Assembly: GCA_021741355.1 (NCBI GenBank)
Contig: JAIOXZ010000026.1
Span: 1 to 50,633 of the forward strand
Length of the DNA: 50,633 bases
From: Caulobacter sp.
GTDB taxonomy: Bacteria; Pseudomonadota; Alphaproteobacteria; Caulobacterales; Caulobacteraceae
Direction of reading: 5' to 3'
Below the pieces are notes generated by a model. That model had not been told where the DNA came from. It ran no database searches and saw only the letters and a list, made by a program, of their open reading frames with translations. A program made the translations under genes and the position numbers. Positions 7,456 to 17,277 of this stretch are shown here, piece after piece. Numbering within the stretch: position 1 is the stretch's first letter; the number at the start of each line of letters is the position of its first letter.

Positions 7456-9357
7456 ATGCGTTTCGACGACCGCTTCCTCGAAGAGATCAAGTCGCGCCTC
7501 CGCCTGTCGGACGTGATCGGCAAGACCGTGAAGCTGAAGCGTCAGGGTCGCGAGTTCGTCGGGCTGTCGCCGTTCACCAAGGAGCGGTCGCCCAGCTTCT
7601 TCGTCAACGACGACAAGGGCTTCTTCCACGACTTCTCCAGCGGCAAGCACGGCGACCTGATCAGCTTCCTGCAGGAGACCGAGCGGCTCAGCTTCGTCGA
7701 GGCCGTCGAGCGGCTGGCCGGCGAGGCCGGGATGCAGATGCCCGCGCCTGATCCCCAGGCCGCCGAGCAGGACAAGAAGCGCCAGGGTCTGGCGGAATGG
7801 CTGGAGCTGGCCGCGACCTGGTTCGAGGGCGAACTGCGGCGCCCCGCCGGCCGGGACGCCCGCGAGACCCTGATCCGCCGGGGCCTGCCCGAGACCGAAT
7901 GGAGCCGCTTCCGGCTCGGCTTCGCGCCGTCCGGCCGCACCGCCCTGAAAGACTATCTGATCGCCAAGGGCGCCCGCCCGGCCGAGCTGGTCGAGGCGGG
8001 GCTCCTCATTGCGCCCGAAGACGGCGGAGCGCCCTACGACCGGTTCCGCGACCGGATCATCTTCCCGATCGCCGACCAGCGCGGCCGCACGGTTTCGTTC
8101 GGCGGCCGGGCGATGGATCCGGAGGCCCGCGCCAAATACCTCAACGGCCCCGAGACCAGCATCTTCTCAAAAGGCCGCCTGCTCTACGGCCTGCCCGAGG
8201 CGCGCAAGATCCTGCACGCCGGGCCGCCGTCGGCTGACGGCGAGGACAACGCCCTTGTGGTGGTCGAGGGCTACATGGACGTCATCGCCTGCCAGCGGGC
8301 GGGGATCGCGGCGATGGCGCCGATGGGCACGGCCCTGACGGAAGAGCAGTTGGAGGTGCTGTGGCGGCTGCACCCCGAGCCGACCCTCTGCTTCGACGGC
8401 GACGGCGCCGGGCGGCGGGCCGCCAGCCGGGCCATCGACCGCGCCCTGCCGCTGCTCAAGCCGGGCAAGAGCTTCCGCTTCGCCATCGTCACCGGCGGCA
8501 AGGATCCCGACGACGTCCTGCGCGAACAGGGGCCCGCCGCCCTGCGCGCTCAGCTGGCCCAGACCACGCCTTTCGCCGACGCCCTGTTCGTGCGCGAGCG
8601 CGACCAGGAGCCGCTGGACTCGCCGGAACGCAAGGCTGGCCTGAAGGCGCGGCTGCGCGAGAAGGCCAACACCATCGCCGACAAGGACCTCGCCCAGGCC
8701 TATCGCGACGACCTGCTGGGCCGGTTCGACGCCCTGTTCCAGAAGCCGCCGCAGGGCGGGCGGCAGCCATTCGTCCCGAACCGGCCGTGGAAGCCCGGCG
8801 GCCGGCAGGGGCAGATGTTCGAGGCGACCTTCCCGACGCCGGAGGGCAAGGCGGCGGCCAAACGGCTGTCCACCGCGCTCGATCCGCTGGCCGCTGCGCT
8901 GGCCCGCGGCGTGCTCGACGACCCCCATCGGCTGGACGATCACCTTGAGACGTTTGAGCGCGACGGCTTCGGTGATCCTGCGCTTTCGGCGCTGGCCGCC
9001 GAGATCATTCGCCTTCGTCTTGACGCTGATCACCTTGACTCCGGGGCTCTCGCACGCCATCTGCGGGATCGTGGATTTGCCGGGCTGCTGACTGACATCG
9101 ACCGGGCCGCTGCTCAAGCAGGCGCGCCCTTCCTGAAACAGGATGTCACCCTCGCCACCGCCAGGTCCCAGTGGACGTACGCTTTTGAGGTTCTGAACCG
9201 ACTGGCTGCGCTCGAGGCTGCCGTATCCTCCGCCAAGGGAAACCTGGGCGGGCGATCTGACATGGCGGCGCTGGAGCGGCTCAAGGCCGAGCGGGATACC
9301 CTCAAGCGCACGGTTCGCTCGGGAGCCCTGTGGACGGACGGTGAAACCTCTCCCTGA
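7456..9357 (+). CDS. dnaG: DNA primase DnaG
   Basis: A 633-residue primase that makes the RNA primers for chromosome replication. The N-terminal region has the fold of the CHC2 zinc-binding domain (about 1-95) but lacks its ligands: the positions of the canonical Cys, His, Cys and Cys are Ser38, Thr41, Asp59 and Ser62 (GLSPFTKERSPSFF ... FFHDFSSGKHGD). The catalytic core follows with the TOPRIM Glu in VVVEGYMD (about 268) and the metal-binding FDGDGAGRRAA (about 311-321). The C-terminal part (about 460-633) is the helicase-binding helical domain. It sits 71 bases before rpoD, the usual dnaG-rpoD order of the macromolecular synthesis operon; rpsU is not next to it, as is usual in alphaproteobacteria. 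Confidence 0.97.
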   Translation: MRFDDRFLEEIKSRLRLSDVIGKTVKLKRQGREFVGLSPFTKERSPSFFVNDDKGFFHDFSSGKHGDLISFLQETERLSFVEAVERLAGEAGMQMPAPDPQAAEQDKKRQGLAEWLELAATWFEGELRRPAGRDARETLIRRGLPETEWSRFRLGFAPSGRTALKDYLIAKGARPAELVEAGLLIAPEDGGAPYDRFRDRIIFPIADQRGRTVSFGGRAMDPEARAKYLNGPETSIFSKGRLLYGLPEARKILHAGPPSADGEDNALVVVEGYMDVIACQRAGIAAMAPMGTALTEEQLEVLWRLHPEPTLCFDGDGAGRRAASRAIDRALPLLKPGKSFRFAIVTGGKDPDDVLREQGPAALRAQLAQTTPFADALFVRERDQEPLDSPERKAGLKARLREKANTIADKDLAQAYRDDLLGRFDALFQKPPQGGRQPFVPNRPWKPGGRQGQMFEATFPTPEGKAAAKRLSTALDPLAAALARGVLDDPHRLDDHLETFERDGFGDPALSALAAEIIRLRLDADHLDSGALARHLRDRGFAGLLTDIDRAAAQAGAPFLKQDVTLATARSQWTYAFEVLNRLAALEAAVSSAKGNLGGRSDMAALERLKAERDTLKRTVRSGALWTDGETSP

Positions 9358-9428
9358 GACGCCTGATCGCGTCACGACCGAATTTTTGAGGCGTCCCGCA
9401 CCCCCGCCGCGGCCCGCCGGAGATCGCA

Positions 9429-11381
<1,953 letters not shown>

Positions 11382-11391
11382 GTTAAGGACG

Positions 11392-11530
11392 TCTCCCTCC
11401 CCTTCATGGGGAGGGTGGACGGCCGAAGGCCGGACGGGTGGGGCGTTACCCCCCATGCAGCCGGCATGTCATCCGGCGCCCCCACCCTGACCGCTGCGCG
11501 GTCTGTCCCTCCCCATGAAGGGGAGGGAGG
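11392..11530. repeat. Dispersed inverted-repeat element, family B, copy 4, downstream of rpoD
   Basis: Perfect hairpins at both ends: CCCTCCCC-ttcat-GGGGAGGG (11395-11415) and CCCTCCCC-atgaa-GGGGAGGG (11507-11527). These are inverted copies of one another, with a GGCCGAAGGCC palindrome inside. It fills the convergent junction between rpoD and a small membrane-protein gene and is the obvious terminator candidate for rpoD. Confidence 0.8.
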
Positions 11531-11536
11531 GCGGCC

Positions 11537-11734
11537 CTACGCCCCACGCATCAGCACGCCGGCCGTCAGCACGCCGAACGCCAGCAGCAGCGTCTCGATG
11601 ACATTGGGACTGATCAGCGGGATGGCCACGTTGCCGTAGTGGGCGATTGCGGCGGCCACGGCCAGAACGACGGCCACCAGGAACAGCGGGGTCGAGGGGG
11701 CGGTCAGCATCAGCGAGGGGCTGCGATTGGCCAT
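11537..11734 (-). CDS. Small two-helix membrane protein, unknown function
   Basis: A 65-residue protein with two hydrophobic segments (about 14-32 and 43-61) joined by HYGNVAIPLISPNV. The start at ATG 11734 (MANRSPSLML) follows GGAAAGA at good spacing. I recognise no family. It is alone on the minus strand, converging on rpoD across a hairpin repeat. The composition and ribosome binding site make it a credible gene, but the short length leaves some doubt. Confidence 0.6.
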   Translation of the reverse strand: MANRSPSLMLTAPSTPLFLVAVVLAVAAAIAHYGNVAIPLISPNVIETLLLAFGVLTAGVLMRGA

Positions 11735-11836
11735 GGGGTGTCTTTCCGGATGTGCGCCTGGGCGCTGACCGGCGGCGAAGCGCTTCCGGCTCCCGGCAAC
11801 GCGCCAAACAGACCGCTGTTCCGTGACAGGGCTCGA

Positions 11837-11852
11837 TAAAGCAGTTGCTTTA
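11837..11852. promoter_or_regulatory. Perfect 16-bp palindrome, probable operator of the ArsR-type gene
   Basis: TAAAGCAGTTGCTTTA has two perfect 7-base arms around GT and lies 9 bases upstream of the -35 hexamer of the next promoter. ArsR-type repressors usually bind imperfect palindromes near their own promoter, so autoregulation is a reasonable inference. Confidence 0.5.
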
Positions 11853-11860
11853 GCTTTCGC

Positions 11861-11889
11861 TTGCACGGGGCCGCCGCCCGAATTACTAA
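11861..11889 (+). promoter_or_regulatory. Promoter candidate for the ArsR/AHSA1 pair, probably leaderless
   Basis: TTGCAC (11861-11866), a 17-base spacer and TACTAA (11884-11889). The expected transcription start, 6-7 bases after the -10, falls on the ATG at 11895. No ribosome binding site precedes that ATG, which also fits a leaderless message. Confidence 0.5.
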
Positions 11890-11894
11890 AGTGC

Positions 11895-12254
11895 ATGCTT
11901 CAGCAATCGCAATCACCTGCCGGACCGCCGCCGCTCGACGCAGTGTTCCAGGCCCTCGCCGATCCTGCGCGGCGCGGCATGCTCGAGCGCCTGACGATTG
12001 GCCCCGCGTCGGTCAGTCAACTGGCCGAACCCTTGCCGATGAGCCTTGCCGCCGTCGGCCAGCATATCGCGGTGCTCGAGGCCGCCGGCCTGGTGAAGAG
12101 CCAGAAGGTCGGGCGGGTCCGGACCTGTACGCTCGACACCACCGTGCTGACCCAGGCCGAAAAGTGGATCAACACCCGCCGCATCACCGTCGAGCAACAG
12201 CTTGACCGGCTGGGCGAGTATCTGGCGGCCACAAAGCCCGCCGACGAAGCCTGA
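11895..12254 (+). CDS. ArsR/SmtB-family winged-helix transcriptional regulator
   Basis: A 119-residue DNA-binding protein. LDAVFQALADPARRGMLERL (about 14-33) is the ArsR-type start, followed by the recognition region SVSQLAEPLPMSLAAVGQHI and the wing GLVKSQKVGRVRTC. There are no clustered Cys or His residues for metal binding, so it belongs to the non-metal branch that pairs with AHSA1 proteins. Start ATG 11895 coincides with the predicted transcription start. The AHSA1-domain gene starts 12 bases after its stop. This regulator/AHSA1 pairing is widespread, and the regulator presumably represses both genes. Confidence 0.88.
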   Translation: MLQQSQSPAGPPPLDAVFQALADPARRGMLERLTIGPASVSQLAEPLPMSLAAVGQHIAVLEAAGLVKSQKVGRVRTCTLDTTVLTQAEKWINTRRITVEQQLDRLGEYLAATKPADEA

Positions 12255-12266
12255 AGGACGCCGATC

Positions 12267-12725
12267 ATGCCCTCCGCCCTGACCCACGCCACCTTCTGCG
12301 TCGAGCGCGTCTATGACGCCCCGCCCGCGCGCGTCTTCCACGCCTTCACCGACCCGGACGCCCGGAAGCGCTGGTTCTTCCGGGTCCACGACTGGACGCT
12401 TCACGCGCACAGCGGCGGCGAACCCGGCGTGGGCAAGGCGGAGTCCAGCCGCTTCAGCCCGCCCGGAGCAGAGGTGATCATCACCAACGACAGCCTCTAC
12501 CTGGACGTCGCGCCGAACGAGCGGGTGATCTACGCCTACGCCATGACCCTGGGCGGCGCTCCGCTGTCCTCGTCGTTGTCGACGGTGGAGTTCCAGCCGG
12601 AGGGCAAGGGCACGCGCCTGGTCTTCACCGAACAGGGCGTCTACCTGGACGGCAACGTGGAGGGCCGGATCGAGGGAACCGAGGGGCTGATGGTCAGGCT
12701 GGGCGAGGAACTGGAGCGCGGGTGA
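12267..12725 (+). CDS. SRPBCC/AHSA1-domain protein (activator of Hsp90 ATPase homolog family)
   Basis: A 152-residue START-like fold protein. CVERVYDAPPARVFHAFTDPDARKRWF (about 11-37) is the typical AHSA1 opening, and TVEFQPEGKGTRLVFTEQGVYLDG (about 106-129) forms the later strands. Members bind hydrophobic ligands in a central cavity; the ligand here is unknown. It is co-transcribed with the ArsR-type gene 12 bases upstream. It ends at 12725, before a long non-coding palindrome. Confidence 0.88.
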   Translation: MPSALTHATFCVERVYDAPPARVFHAFTDPDARKRWFFRVHDWTLHAHSGGEPGVGKAESSRFSPPGAEVIITNDSLYLDVAPNERVIYAYAMTLGGAPLSSSLSTVEFQPEGKGTRLVFTEQGVYLDGNVEGRIEGTEGLMVRLGEELERG

Positions 12726-12774
12726 CGGCGCACGCTGGCGTGCTGACCCTCCACATGCACGGATGCTGGTACGC

Positions 12775-12914
12775 CCTGAAGGCCTTGATGGAATGGTCCG
12801 CTCCGGACGGCGACCCTGGTCAAGGACCGCTTCGCGGCCGCGCAGCGGCGAGGCCTTCGGCCTCGTCCTTGACGAAGGTCCCGCCGGAGCCAGGATGCTC
12901 ATCAAGACATCAGG
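12775..12914. repeat. Large (about 140 bp) imperfect palindrome
   Basis: The outer arms CCTGAAGGCCTTGATG and CATCAAGACATCAGG, the middle arms GCTCCGGACGG / CCGCCGGAGC and the inner arms GTCAAGGAC / GTCCTTGAC pair around a GC-rich centre near 12840. It is unrelated in sequence to families A and B. It lies in the convergent spacer between the AHSA1 gene and a minus-strand gene ending at 12951. The size and symmetry suggest a MITE-like element or a bidirectional terminator. I see no gene in it. Confidence 0.6.
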
Positions 12915-12950
12915 ACGACCTCCGCCGCGAGAGAACCTGATCGGGCTGGG

Positions 12951-13160
12951 TCAGGCCAGCATGTCCAGTAGACGACCGGTCATCCGGTCGACCGTGCGAA
13001 TCACCGCGGCATTGGCTTCCACCGCCGCCTTCGCCTCGACCCGTGCGACGACCTCGCGGACCGGGTCCTCCTGCGGCGCGGCGGCCGTCCGGCGGGCGCT
13101 GGCGTCGAAGCGGGCGGCAGCGTCGTTGAGACCGGCGGCGGCGATGGGCAGGGCCTGCAT
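12951..13160 (-). CDS. Small protein resembling flagellar rod/hook protein termini
   Basis: A 69-residue protein. LPIAAAGLNDAAARFDASARR (4-24) resembles the N-terminal helix of FlgB/C/F/G-type rod proteins, and AAVEANAAVIRTVDRMTGRLLDML (45-68) is close to their C-terminal helix (usually ...Y.AN..VI.T.D.M...LL.I). The whole middle domain is missing, so this is only the two coiled-coil termini joined together. It could be a minimal axial-type protein or a remnant. Start ATG 13160 with GAGAA upstream. No other flagellar gene is nearby. Confidence 0.6.
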   Translation of the reverse strand: MQALPIAAAGLNDAAARFDASARRTAAAPQEDPVREVVARVEAKAAVEANAAVIRTVDRMTGRLLDMLA

Positions 13161-13290
13161 GGCGGGTTTCTCCCGTTGGCGAGCGGCCATCCTGCACCCG
13201 TCGCGCTTAGCGGGCCGTGCACAGGCGTGGTGAAGATGCATGGTGAACACCGGCTTGCCAGCGGGGCGGGCCTGCCGCACCTTTCGCGCC

Positions 13291-13614
13291 ATGAGCAAGA
13301 CCGACCCCGACACCGGCCGCTACGCCTCGTTCGAGGCCTTCTATCCGTTCTACATCCACGAGCATTCGAACCGGACCTGCCGGCGGATCCATGTGGTGGG
13401 AACCGGGCTGGTCATCGCCGCCTTCGTCACAGCCCTGCTGACGCGCAATCCGTGGTGGTTCGCGGCCATGCCGGTGATCGGCTACGGCTTCGCCTGGGTC
13501 GGGCATTTCGTCTTCGAGAAAAACACCCCCGCCACCTTCAAATACCCGCTCTGGAGCCTGATGGGCGACTTCCGCCTGTTATTCGAGACGGTCACCGGCA
13601 AGCGGCGCTGGTAG
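13291..13614 (+). CDS. DUF962/Mpo1-like membrane protein
   Basis: A 107-residue protein of the Mpo1/YGL010w family. It has FYPFYIHEHSNRTCRRIHVVG (about 16-36) with conserved histidines, two hydrophobic helices, and GHFVFEKNTPATFKYP (about 70-85). In yeast, Mpo1 is an Fe2+-dependent dioxygenase acting in alpha-oxidation of 2-hydroxy fatty acids at the membrane, and the histidines seen here match the expected metal ligands. Start ATG 13291 (MSKTDPDTG). The frame extends back to 13240, but that part looks non-native. The SDR gene follows 28 bases later. Confidence 0.85.
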   Translation: MSKTDPDTGRYASFEAFYPFYIHEHSNRTCRRIHVVGTGLVIAAFVTALLTRNPWWFAAMPVIGYGFAWVGHFVFEKNTPATFKYPLWSLMGDFRLLFETVTGKRRW

Positions 13615-13642
13615 CGCGCGGCCCTTCACACAGGACGAACCC

Positions 13643-14425
13643 ATGAGCACCGACCTCTTTTCCCTCAAGGGCCGCACCGCCCTGATCACCGGCGGCTCGC
13701 GCGGCATCGGCAAGATGATCGCCGCGGGCTTCATCGCCGCCGGGGCGCGGGTCTACATCTCCTCGCGCAAGGCCGGCGCCTGCGACGCCACGGCGGCCGA
13801 ACTGTCGGCCGGCGGCGGGGTCTGCATCTCGCTGCCGCAGGATGTCTCGACGGTCGAGGGATGCAATCTGCTGGCCCAGGCCTACGGCAAGTACGAGACC
13901 AGCCTCGACATCCTGGTCAACAACGCCGGCGCGGCCTGGCTGGCCGAGTTCGACCAGTTTCCGGAGGCCGGCTGGGACAAGGTGATGAACCTGAACCTCA
14001 AGTCGCCCTTCTTCCTGACCCAGGCCCTGGCGCCGGCGCTGCGGGCGGCCGCCAGCCACGAGCGGCCGGCCAAGGTGATCAACATCGCCTCGATCGATGG
14101 CATCCGGCCCAATCCGCAGGAGACCTACAGCTACCAGGCCAGCAAGTCGGGGCTGATCCATCTGACCCGTCGCATGGCTGGCCGCCTGATCGAGGACAAC
14201 ATCGTCGTCACCGCCATCGCGCCGGGAGCCTTCGCCTCGGAGATGAACATCACGGCGCGCGACCAGTCCGAGGCCGTCGCCGCCCGCATTCCGTCACGCC
14301 GGATCGGCACGGACGAGGACATGCAGGGCGCGGCGATCTACCTGGCGTCCCGCGCCGGCGACTATTGCGTGGGCATCACCATCGCGGTTGACGGCGGGGT
14401 CTCCTACGCCGCCGCGTCGATGTAG
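13643..14425 (+). CDS. SDR-family oxidoreductase (RhlG/3-oxoacyl-ACP reductase-like)
   Basis: A 260-residue classical short-chain dehydrogenase/reductase. The nucleotide-binding TGGSRGIG is at 16-23, NNAG at 93-96, and catalytic Ser150, Tyr164 and Lys168 are in YQASK. The end (GITIAVDGGVS) is typical. The Arg in TGGSRGIG and the Ser-Arg pair at 41-42 favour NADP(H). It should reduce a ketone or oxidise an alcohol in the cytoplasm; the closest-looking subgroup is RhlG/FabG-like. Start ATG 13643. Followed after 12 bases by a membrane-protein gene, probably in the same transcript. Confidence 0.9.
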   Translation: MSTDLFSLKGRTALITGGSRGIGKMIAAGFIAAGARVYISSRKAGACDATAAELSAGGGVCISLPQDVSTVEGCNLLAQAYGKYETSLDILVNNAGAAWLAEFDQFPEAGWDKVMNLNLKSPFFLTQALAPALRAAASHERPAKVINIASIDGIRPNPQETYSYQASKSGLIHLTRRMAGRLIEDNIVVTAIAPGAFASEMNITARDQSEAVAARIPSRRIGTDEDMQGAAIYLASRAGDYCVGITIAVDGGVSYAAASM

Positions 14426-14437
14426 GGGGAGGCGGTC

Positions 14438-14974
14438 ATGTTCAACGGCGCGCTCATTCGCAAGCGGCTCGGCCAGTACGGGGCCGCCTGGCTGATCAGC
14501 TTCGTGGTGACGGCGATCGGCATCCTGGCGGGCGGCGCGCTGGCGAAGATGAGGCTGGTCGAGGTCGCCGACCTGATCCTGCCGGTCGTCTTCGTCGCCC
14601 TGACGTTGGCCGTCGTGGCGGTGATGGTCGCGACCCTGCTCAACGGGCGCGAGACGGTCGCCACGCGGCTGGTCGTGCTGGTGTTGGCGGTGCTGTTGTT
14701 CCTGCCGCTGCTCTGGGGGCCGGTGCTGGGCGCGATCACGGCGGCCTGGATCGGCCAGGCCTCGATCGAGTACTCGGCCGTCTACGCGCAGTTCCGCATC
14801 CAGATCAGCCAGGCCCTGTTCAAGCTGGCCGGCCTGATGTTCGCCAATCCGCTGATGGATACCGTCTGGGCGGTGTTCCAGGGTGTGGCGACGGTCATCG
14901 GATTCCTGTCGTCGTTCTTCCAGGTCTGGCCCCGCCTGTTGCGCCTTCTGGGCGCGCGGGAAGTGGAAGCGTAA
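14438..14974 (+). CDS. Integral membrane protein, unknown function
   Basis: A 178-residue protein with about four hydrophobic segments (near 18-38, 44-66, 76-100 and 145-166) and charged ends. I recognise no family. The start at ATG 14438 follows GGGGGAGG at good spacing, and the gene is 12 bases after the SDR stop, so it is part of that operon. It is followed at once by a perfect hairpin. Confidence 0.65.
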   Translation: MFNGALIRKRLGQYGAAWLISFVVTAIGILAGGALAKMRLVEVADLILPVVFVALTLAVVAVMVATLLNGRETVATRLVVLVLAVLLFLPLLWGPVLGAITAAWIGQASIEYSAVYAQFRIQISQALFKLAGLMFANPLMDTVWAVFQGVATVIGFLSSFFQVWPRLLRLLGAREVEA

Positions 14975-14996
14975 CGCCCTCCCCGAAGGGAGGGCG
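14975..14996. terminator. Hairpin terminator between convergent genes
   Basis: CGCCCTCCC-cgaa-GGGAGGGCG is a perfect 9-bp stem with a stable GNRA-like CGAA loop. It begins at the base after the membrane-protein stop and ends 11 bases before the stop of the secreted-protein gene on the other strand. There is no T tract on either side. Confidence 0.6.
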
Positions 14997-15007
14997 CCCG
15001 CAGGGCC

Positions 15008-15700
15008 CTAGAAGCCCCAGGTGGTGTAGCCGAGCTGCAGGACCTTCGGGTAGCCGGGGTTGATCCCGTTGACCCTGAACTGGCTGATGCGGCCGGTGTT
15101 GGTCTTCATGCAGACGTAGCTGCCGACGGGCACCGCCAGGATCGGCACGCGCGCCGTGCTGAAGCTGGCGACGCTGCAGCCGGCGAAGCCGCGGTTGCTA
15201 CGATCACCCACGGCCATCTTCGCGCCGTTGCGGGGGGTCAGGAACATCATCGCCGGCGTCGCCGCCTGGAACCAGAGATCGGAGCCGGGGCCGCCGCCAA
15301 CGGCGCCGTTGTCGAAGTTGACCAGGTAGGTCTGCGGCAGCTCCACGCCGCCCGTCGAGAAGGTCGGCGGCGTCGGCGGCGGGGGCGGGGCCAGCGGATG
15401 GCAGCTGAAGCCGCCCGGCCGGGCGGTGCAGGCCATGCCGGCGGGCGCGTTGCGCTGGATGCTGCCGGCCGGCCCGTACAGGCACTGCAGGGCCGGAGAC
15501 CCACCGATGTTGACCACCGCGGTGTTGGTCAGGGAGTTGACGATCGGGGTGTTCCACCAGCCGCCGGGCAGCGGGGTGGTGATCTCGCGCCGGACCTGAG
15601 ACGCCGGACAGTTGATTTCCGCAGCGCTGGCGACGGCCGGAGCGGTGAGGGTGATGATGGCGGCAGCCGCCCCCGCGATACCAAGCGAAACCTTGTTCAT
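15008..15700 (-). CDS. Secreted protein with Pro-rich linker, unknown function
   Basis: A 230-residue exported protein. It has a clear Sec signal peptide (about 1-27, cut near ASA-AE), a first domain of about 75 residues with several Cys (INCPASQVRRE, LQCLYG, MACTARPGGFSCHPL), a linker of eight consecutive short Pro-rich residues (APPPPPTPP), and a second domain from about 115 with two Cys (GFAGCSV, YVCMKT). The Cys pairs probably form disulfides in the periplasm. I recognise no family. GGGAGG precedes ATG 15700. Confidence 0.7.
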   Translation of the reverse strand: MNKVSLGIAGAAAAIITLTAPAVASAAEINCPASQVRREITTPLPGGWWNTPIVNSLTNTAVVNIGGSPALQCLYGPAGSIQRNAPAGMACTARPGGFSCHPLAPPPPPTPPTFSTGGVELPQTYLVNFDNGAVGGGPGSDLWFQAATPAMMFLTPRNGAKMAVGDRSNRGFAGCSVASFSTARVPILAVPVGSYVCMKTNTGRISQFRVNGINPGYPKVLQLGYTTWGF

Positions 15701-15875
15701 AGTAGCCTCCCAACGAGGGCCAAGCCCCTCATGCGCCCAGATAACAACGGTCCGGCTGAACCTTTCCCGGTGGAGGTTTGTCAGCCGTTGTTCACCCACG
15801 GCGGGCATCTCGTTGACGCCGGGTCCGCGGGCTGCGAGCGTCCGGGCAGGAAAAAACAATAAGGGGGAGGCCACG

Positions 15876-16505
15876 ATGCTAGCCTCATTGCTGCTGCGTC
15901 TCGGGGCCCTTGGTCCTCTCGCAATCTACGCCGCCATCGCGGTGGGCGGTTTCATGACGCCCGGCTACAATCACATGACCCAGCAGGTCAGTGAGCTCGG
16001 CCAGGCCGGCGCTCCCGCGGCGACGCTGTTCAACTACGGCCTTATGGCCGCGGGCGGTGCGATCATCCTCGGCGGCCTGGGCTTCTTGCTCGGCATGCGT
16101 AAGCTGGGCGGCGGCGTTCTGATGCCGCTGCTGACCGCCGTGGCGATCGGACTGTTCGGGGCTTCGATCCTGATCGCGGGCATGCATCCAATGCCGTCGG
16201 CGATGCACGGCGCCTACCACCTCGGCTATGCCGGCATAGCAGCTCCGCTGCTGGCGTTCCTGTCCCTGGGCGACCGCAGCGAAGTCTCGGGCGCCAAGAC
16301 CCTGGCGGTCGTCAGCTTCCTGGCCGGGGCGGCCCTTCTGGCGCTGACGATGAACGTGGGCGGCCTCAACCTGGTCAAGGCGGCGGACGCCGGTCTCTGG
16401 CAGCGCGGCCTGATCCTGGCCACGACGCTGTGGATGCTGTCGGCTTTCCTGTCGATCCCGGGCGCTGTGGCGGCCAGGGAACGCAAGCGGTCCAGCGCCT
16501 ATTAG
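15876..16505 (+). CDS. DUF998-family membrane protein
   Basis: A 209-residue protein with about six membrane helices. GFMTPGYNHMTQQVSELG (about 25-42) is the conserved first-loop motif of DUF998 proteins, and a second conserved loop is HPMPSAMHGAYHLGYAG (about 107-123), with several histidines. The function of the family is not established. Start ATG 15876 with GGGGGAGG; the frame remains open far upstream, but the ribosome binding site settles the start. It converges on the oxygenase gene with only 12 bases between the stops and no visible terminator. Confidence 0.85.
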   Translation: MLASLLLRLGALGPLAIYAAIAVGGFMTPGYNHMTQQVSELGQAGAPAATLFNYGLMAAGGAIILGGLGFLLGMRKLGGGVLMPLLTAVAIGLFGASILIAGMHPMPSAMHGAYHLGYAGIAAPLLAFLSLGDRSEVSGAKTLAVVSFLAGAALLALTMNVGGLNLVKAADAGLWQRGLILATTLWMLSAFLSIPGAVAARERKRSSAY

Positions 16506-16517
16506 AACAGGCGTCGG

Positions 16518-17138
16518 CTACGCCCAGGCGTAGTTGAAGCTGACGGAGATGCGGTTGCTCCTGGCGCCGTTGGCCGGCACCTCGTGTCGCAGCCAGCTCT
16601 CCCACATGAGGACGGTCCCGGGCGCCGGAGCGACGTAGACGAAGGTCTGCAGATCCTCCGGCGCTTCCTTCGTGCGCGACGGCGCCGCCATCATCATCGG
16701 CAGCCGCGGATCCTCGAGCTTCAGCGCCGAGGCGCCGGGCGGCGTGGCGACGTAATAGGTCCCGCTGATCACGCTGTGGGGATGGATGTGGCTGGTGTGC
16801 GCCCCGCCCGGCTTGAGGACGTTGACCCACAGGCTGTCCATCACCAGCCGCCGGCCCTTGAGGTCGAACGCCAGGTCGACCGCGAAGGCGGCAGCCTGCT
16901 TGTCCAGGCGCTTCTTCAGGTCGGCGAAGGCCGTGACCCGCTGCGGCAGGTCGTTGAGCGAGGCGTAGGAGGTGTAGCCCGGATAGGCGTTGGCCTTGCA
17001 CCAGGCTCGCCCGGCCTGGTCCTCCGCCGCCAGCATCCGGCAGGCGTCCTCGAGATCACCGTTCAGGGCGTCGAAGCCCTTGTCGGCGGCGAGGCTGGCT
17101 TCATGCAGGCGGGTGACGAAGAGGGTGCGGCTGGTCAT
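16518..17138 (-). CDS. 2-oxoglutarate/Fe(II)-dependent oxygenase family protein (TIGR02466-like)
   Basis: A 206-residue protein. The C-terminal half has a jelly-roll with His-rich HTSHIHPHSVISG (114-126), where the conserved pattern HxHxH/S-ISGTYYV provides metal ligands. Later comes GTVLMWESWLRHEVPAN (about 174-190) with the distal His, and a final RISVSFNYAWA. This layout fits the putative 2OG-Fe(II) oxygenases of the TIGR02466 group. The target is unknown. Start ATG 17138. Its promoter would lie in 17139-17176, beside repeat A copy 2. Confidence 0.83.
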   Translation of the reverse strand: MTSRTLFVTRLHEASLAADKGFDALNGDLEDACRMLAAEDQAGRAWCKANAYPGYTSYASLNDLPQRVTAFADLKKRLDKQAAAFAVDLAFDLKGRRLVMDSLWVNVLKPGGAHTSHIHPHSVISGTYYVATPPGASALKLEDPRLPMMMAAPSRTKEAPEDLQTFVYVAPAPGTVLMWESWLRHEVPANGARSNRISVSFNYAWA

Positions 17139-17176
17139 GGCTTGCCGTTATGCCCGGCGATGGCCGCTGTCAAAAC

Positions 17177-17276
17177 GTGCGTGGTTCGAGACGCGCTCCG
17201 CGCTCCTCACCATGACGGGCAGTGGTGTTCGTCATCCTGAGGAGCGGACCCTCAGGTCCGCGTCTCGAAGGACGCA
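17177..17276. repeat. Dispersed intergenic repeat, family A, copy 2
   Basis: Runs from GTGCGTGGTTCGAGACGC to GCGTCTCGAAGGACGCA, inverted relative to copy 1, with the same CTCCTCACCATGACG and TCATCCTGAGGAGC inner arms. It ends one base before the stop codon (17278-17280) of the carboxylesterase gene. Confidence 0.8.
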
Positions 17277-17277
17277 G

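Noticed and set aside
16506..16517. Terminator between the DUF998 and oxygenase genes
   Set aside because: Only 12 bases separate the stops and no stem can form there.
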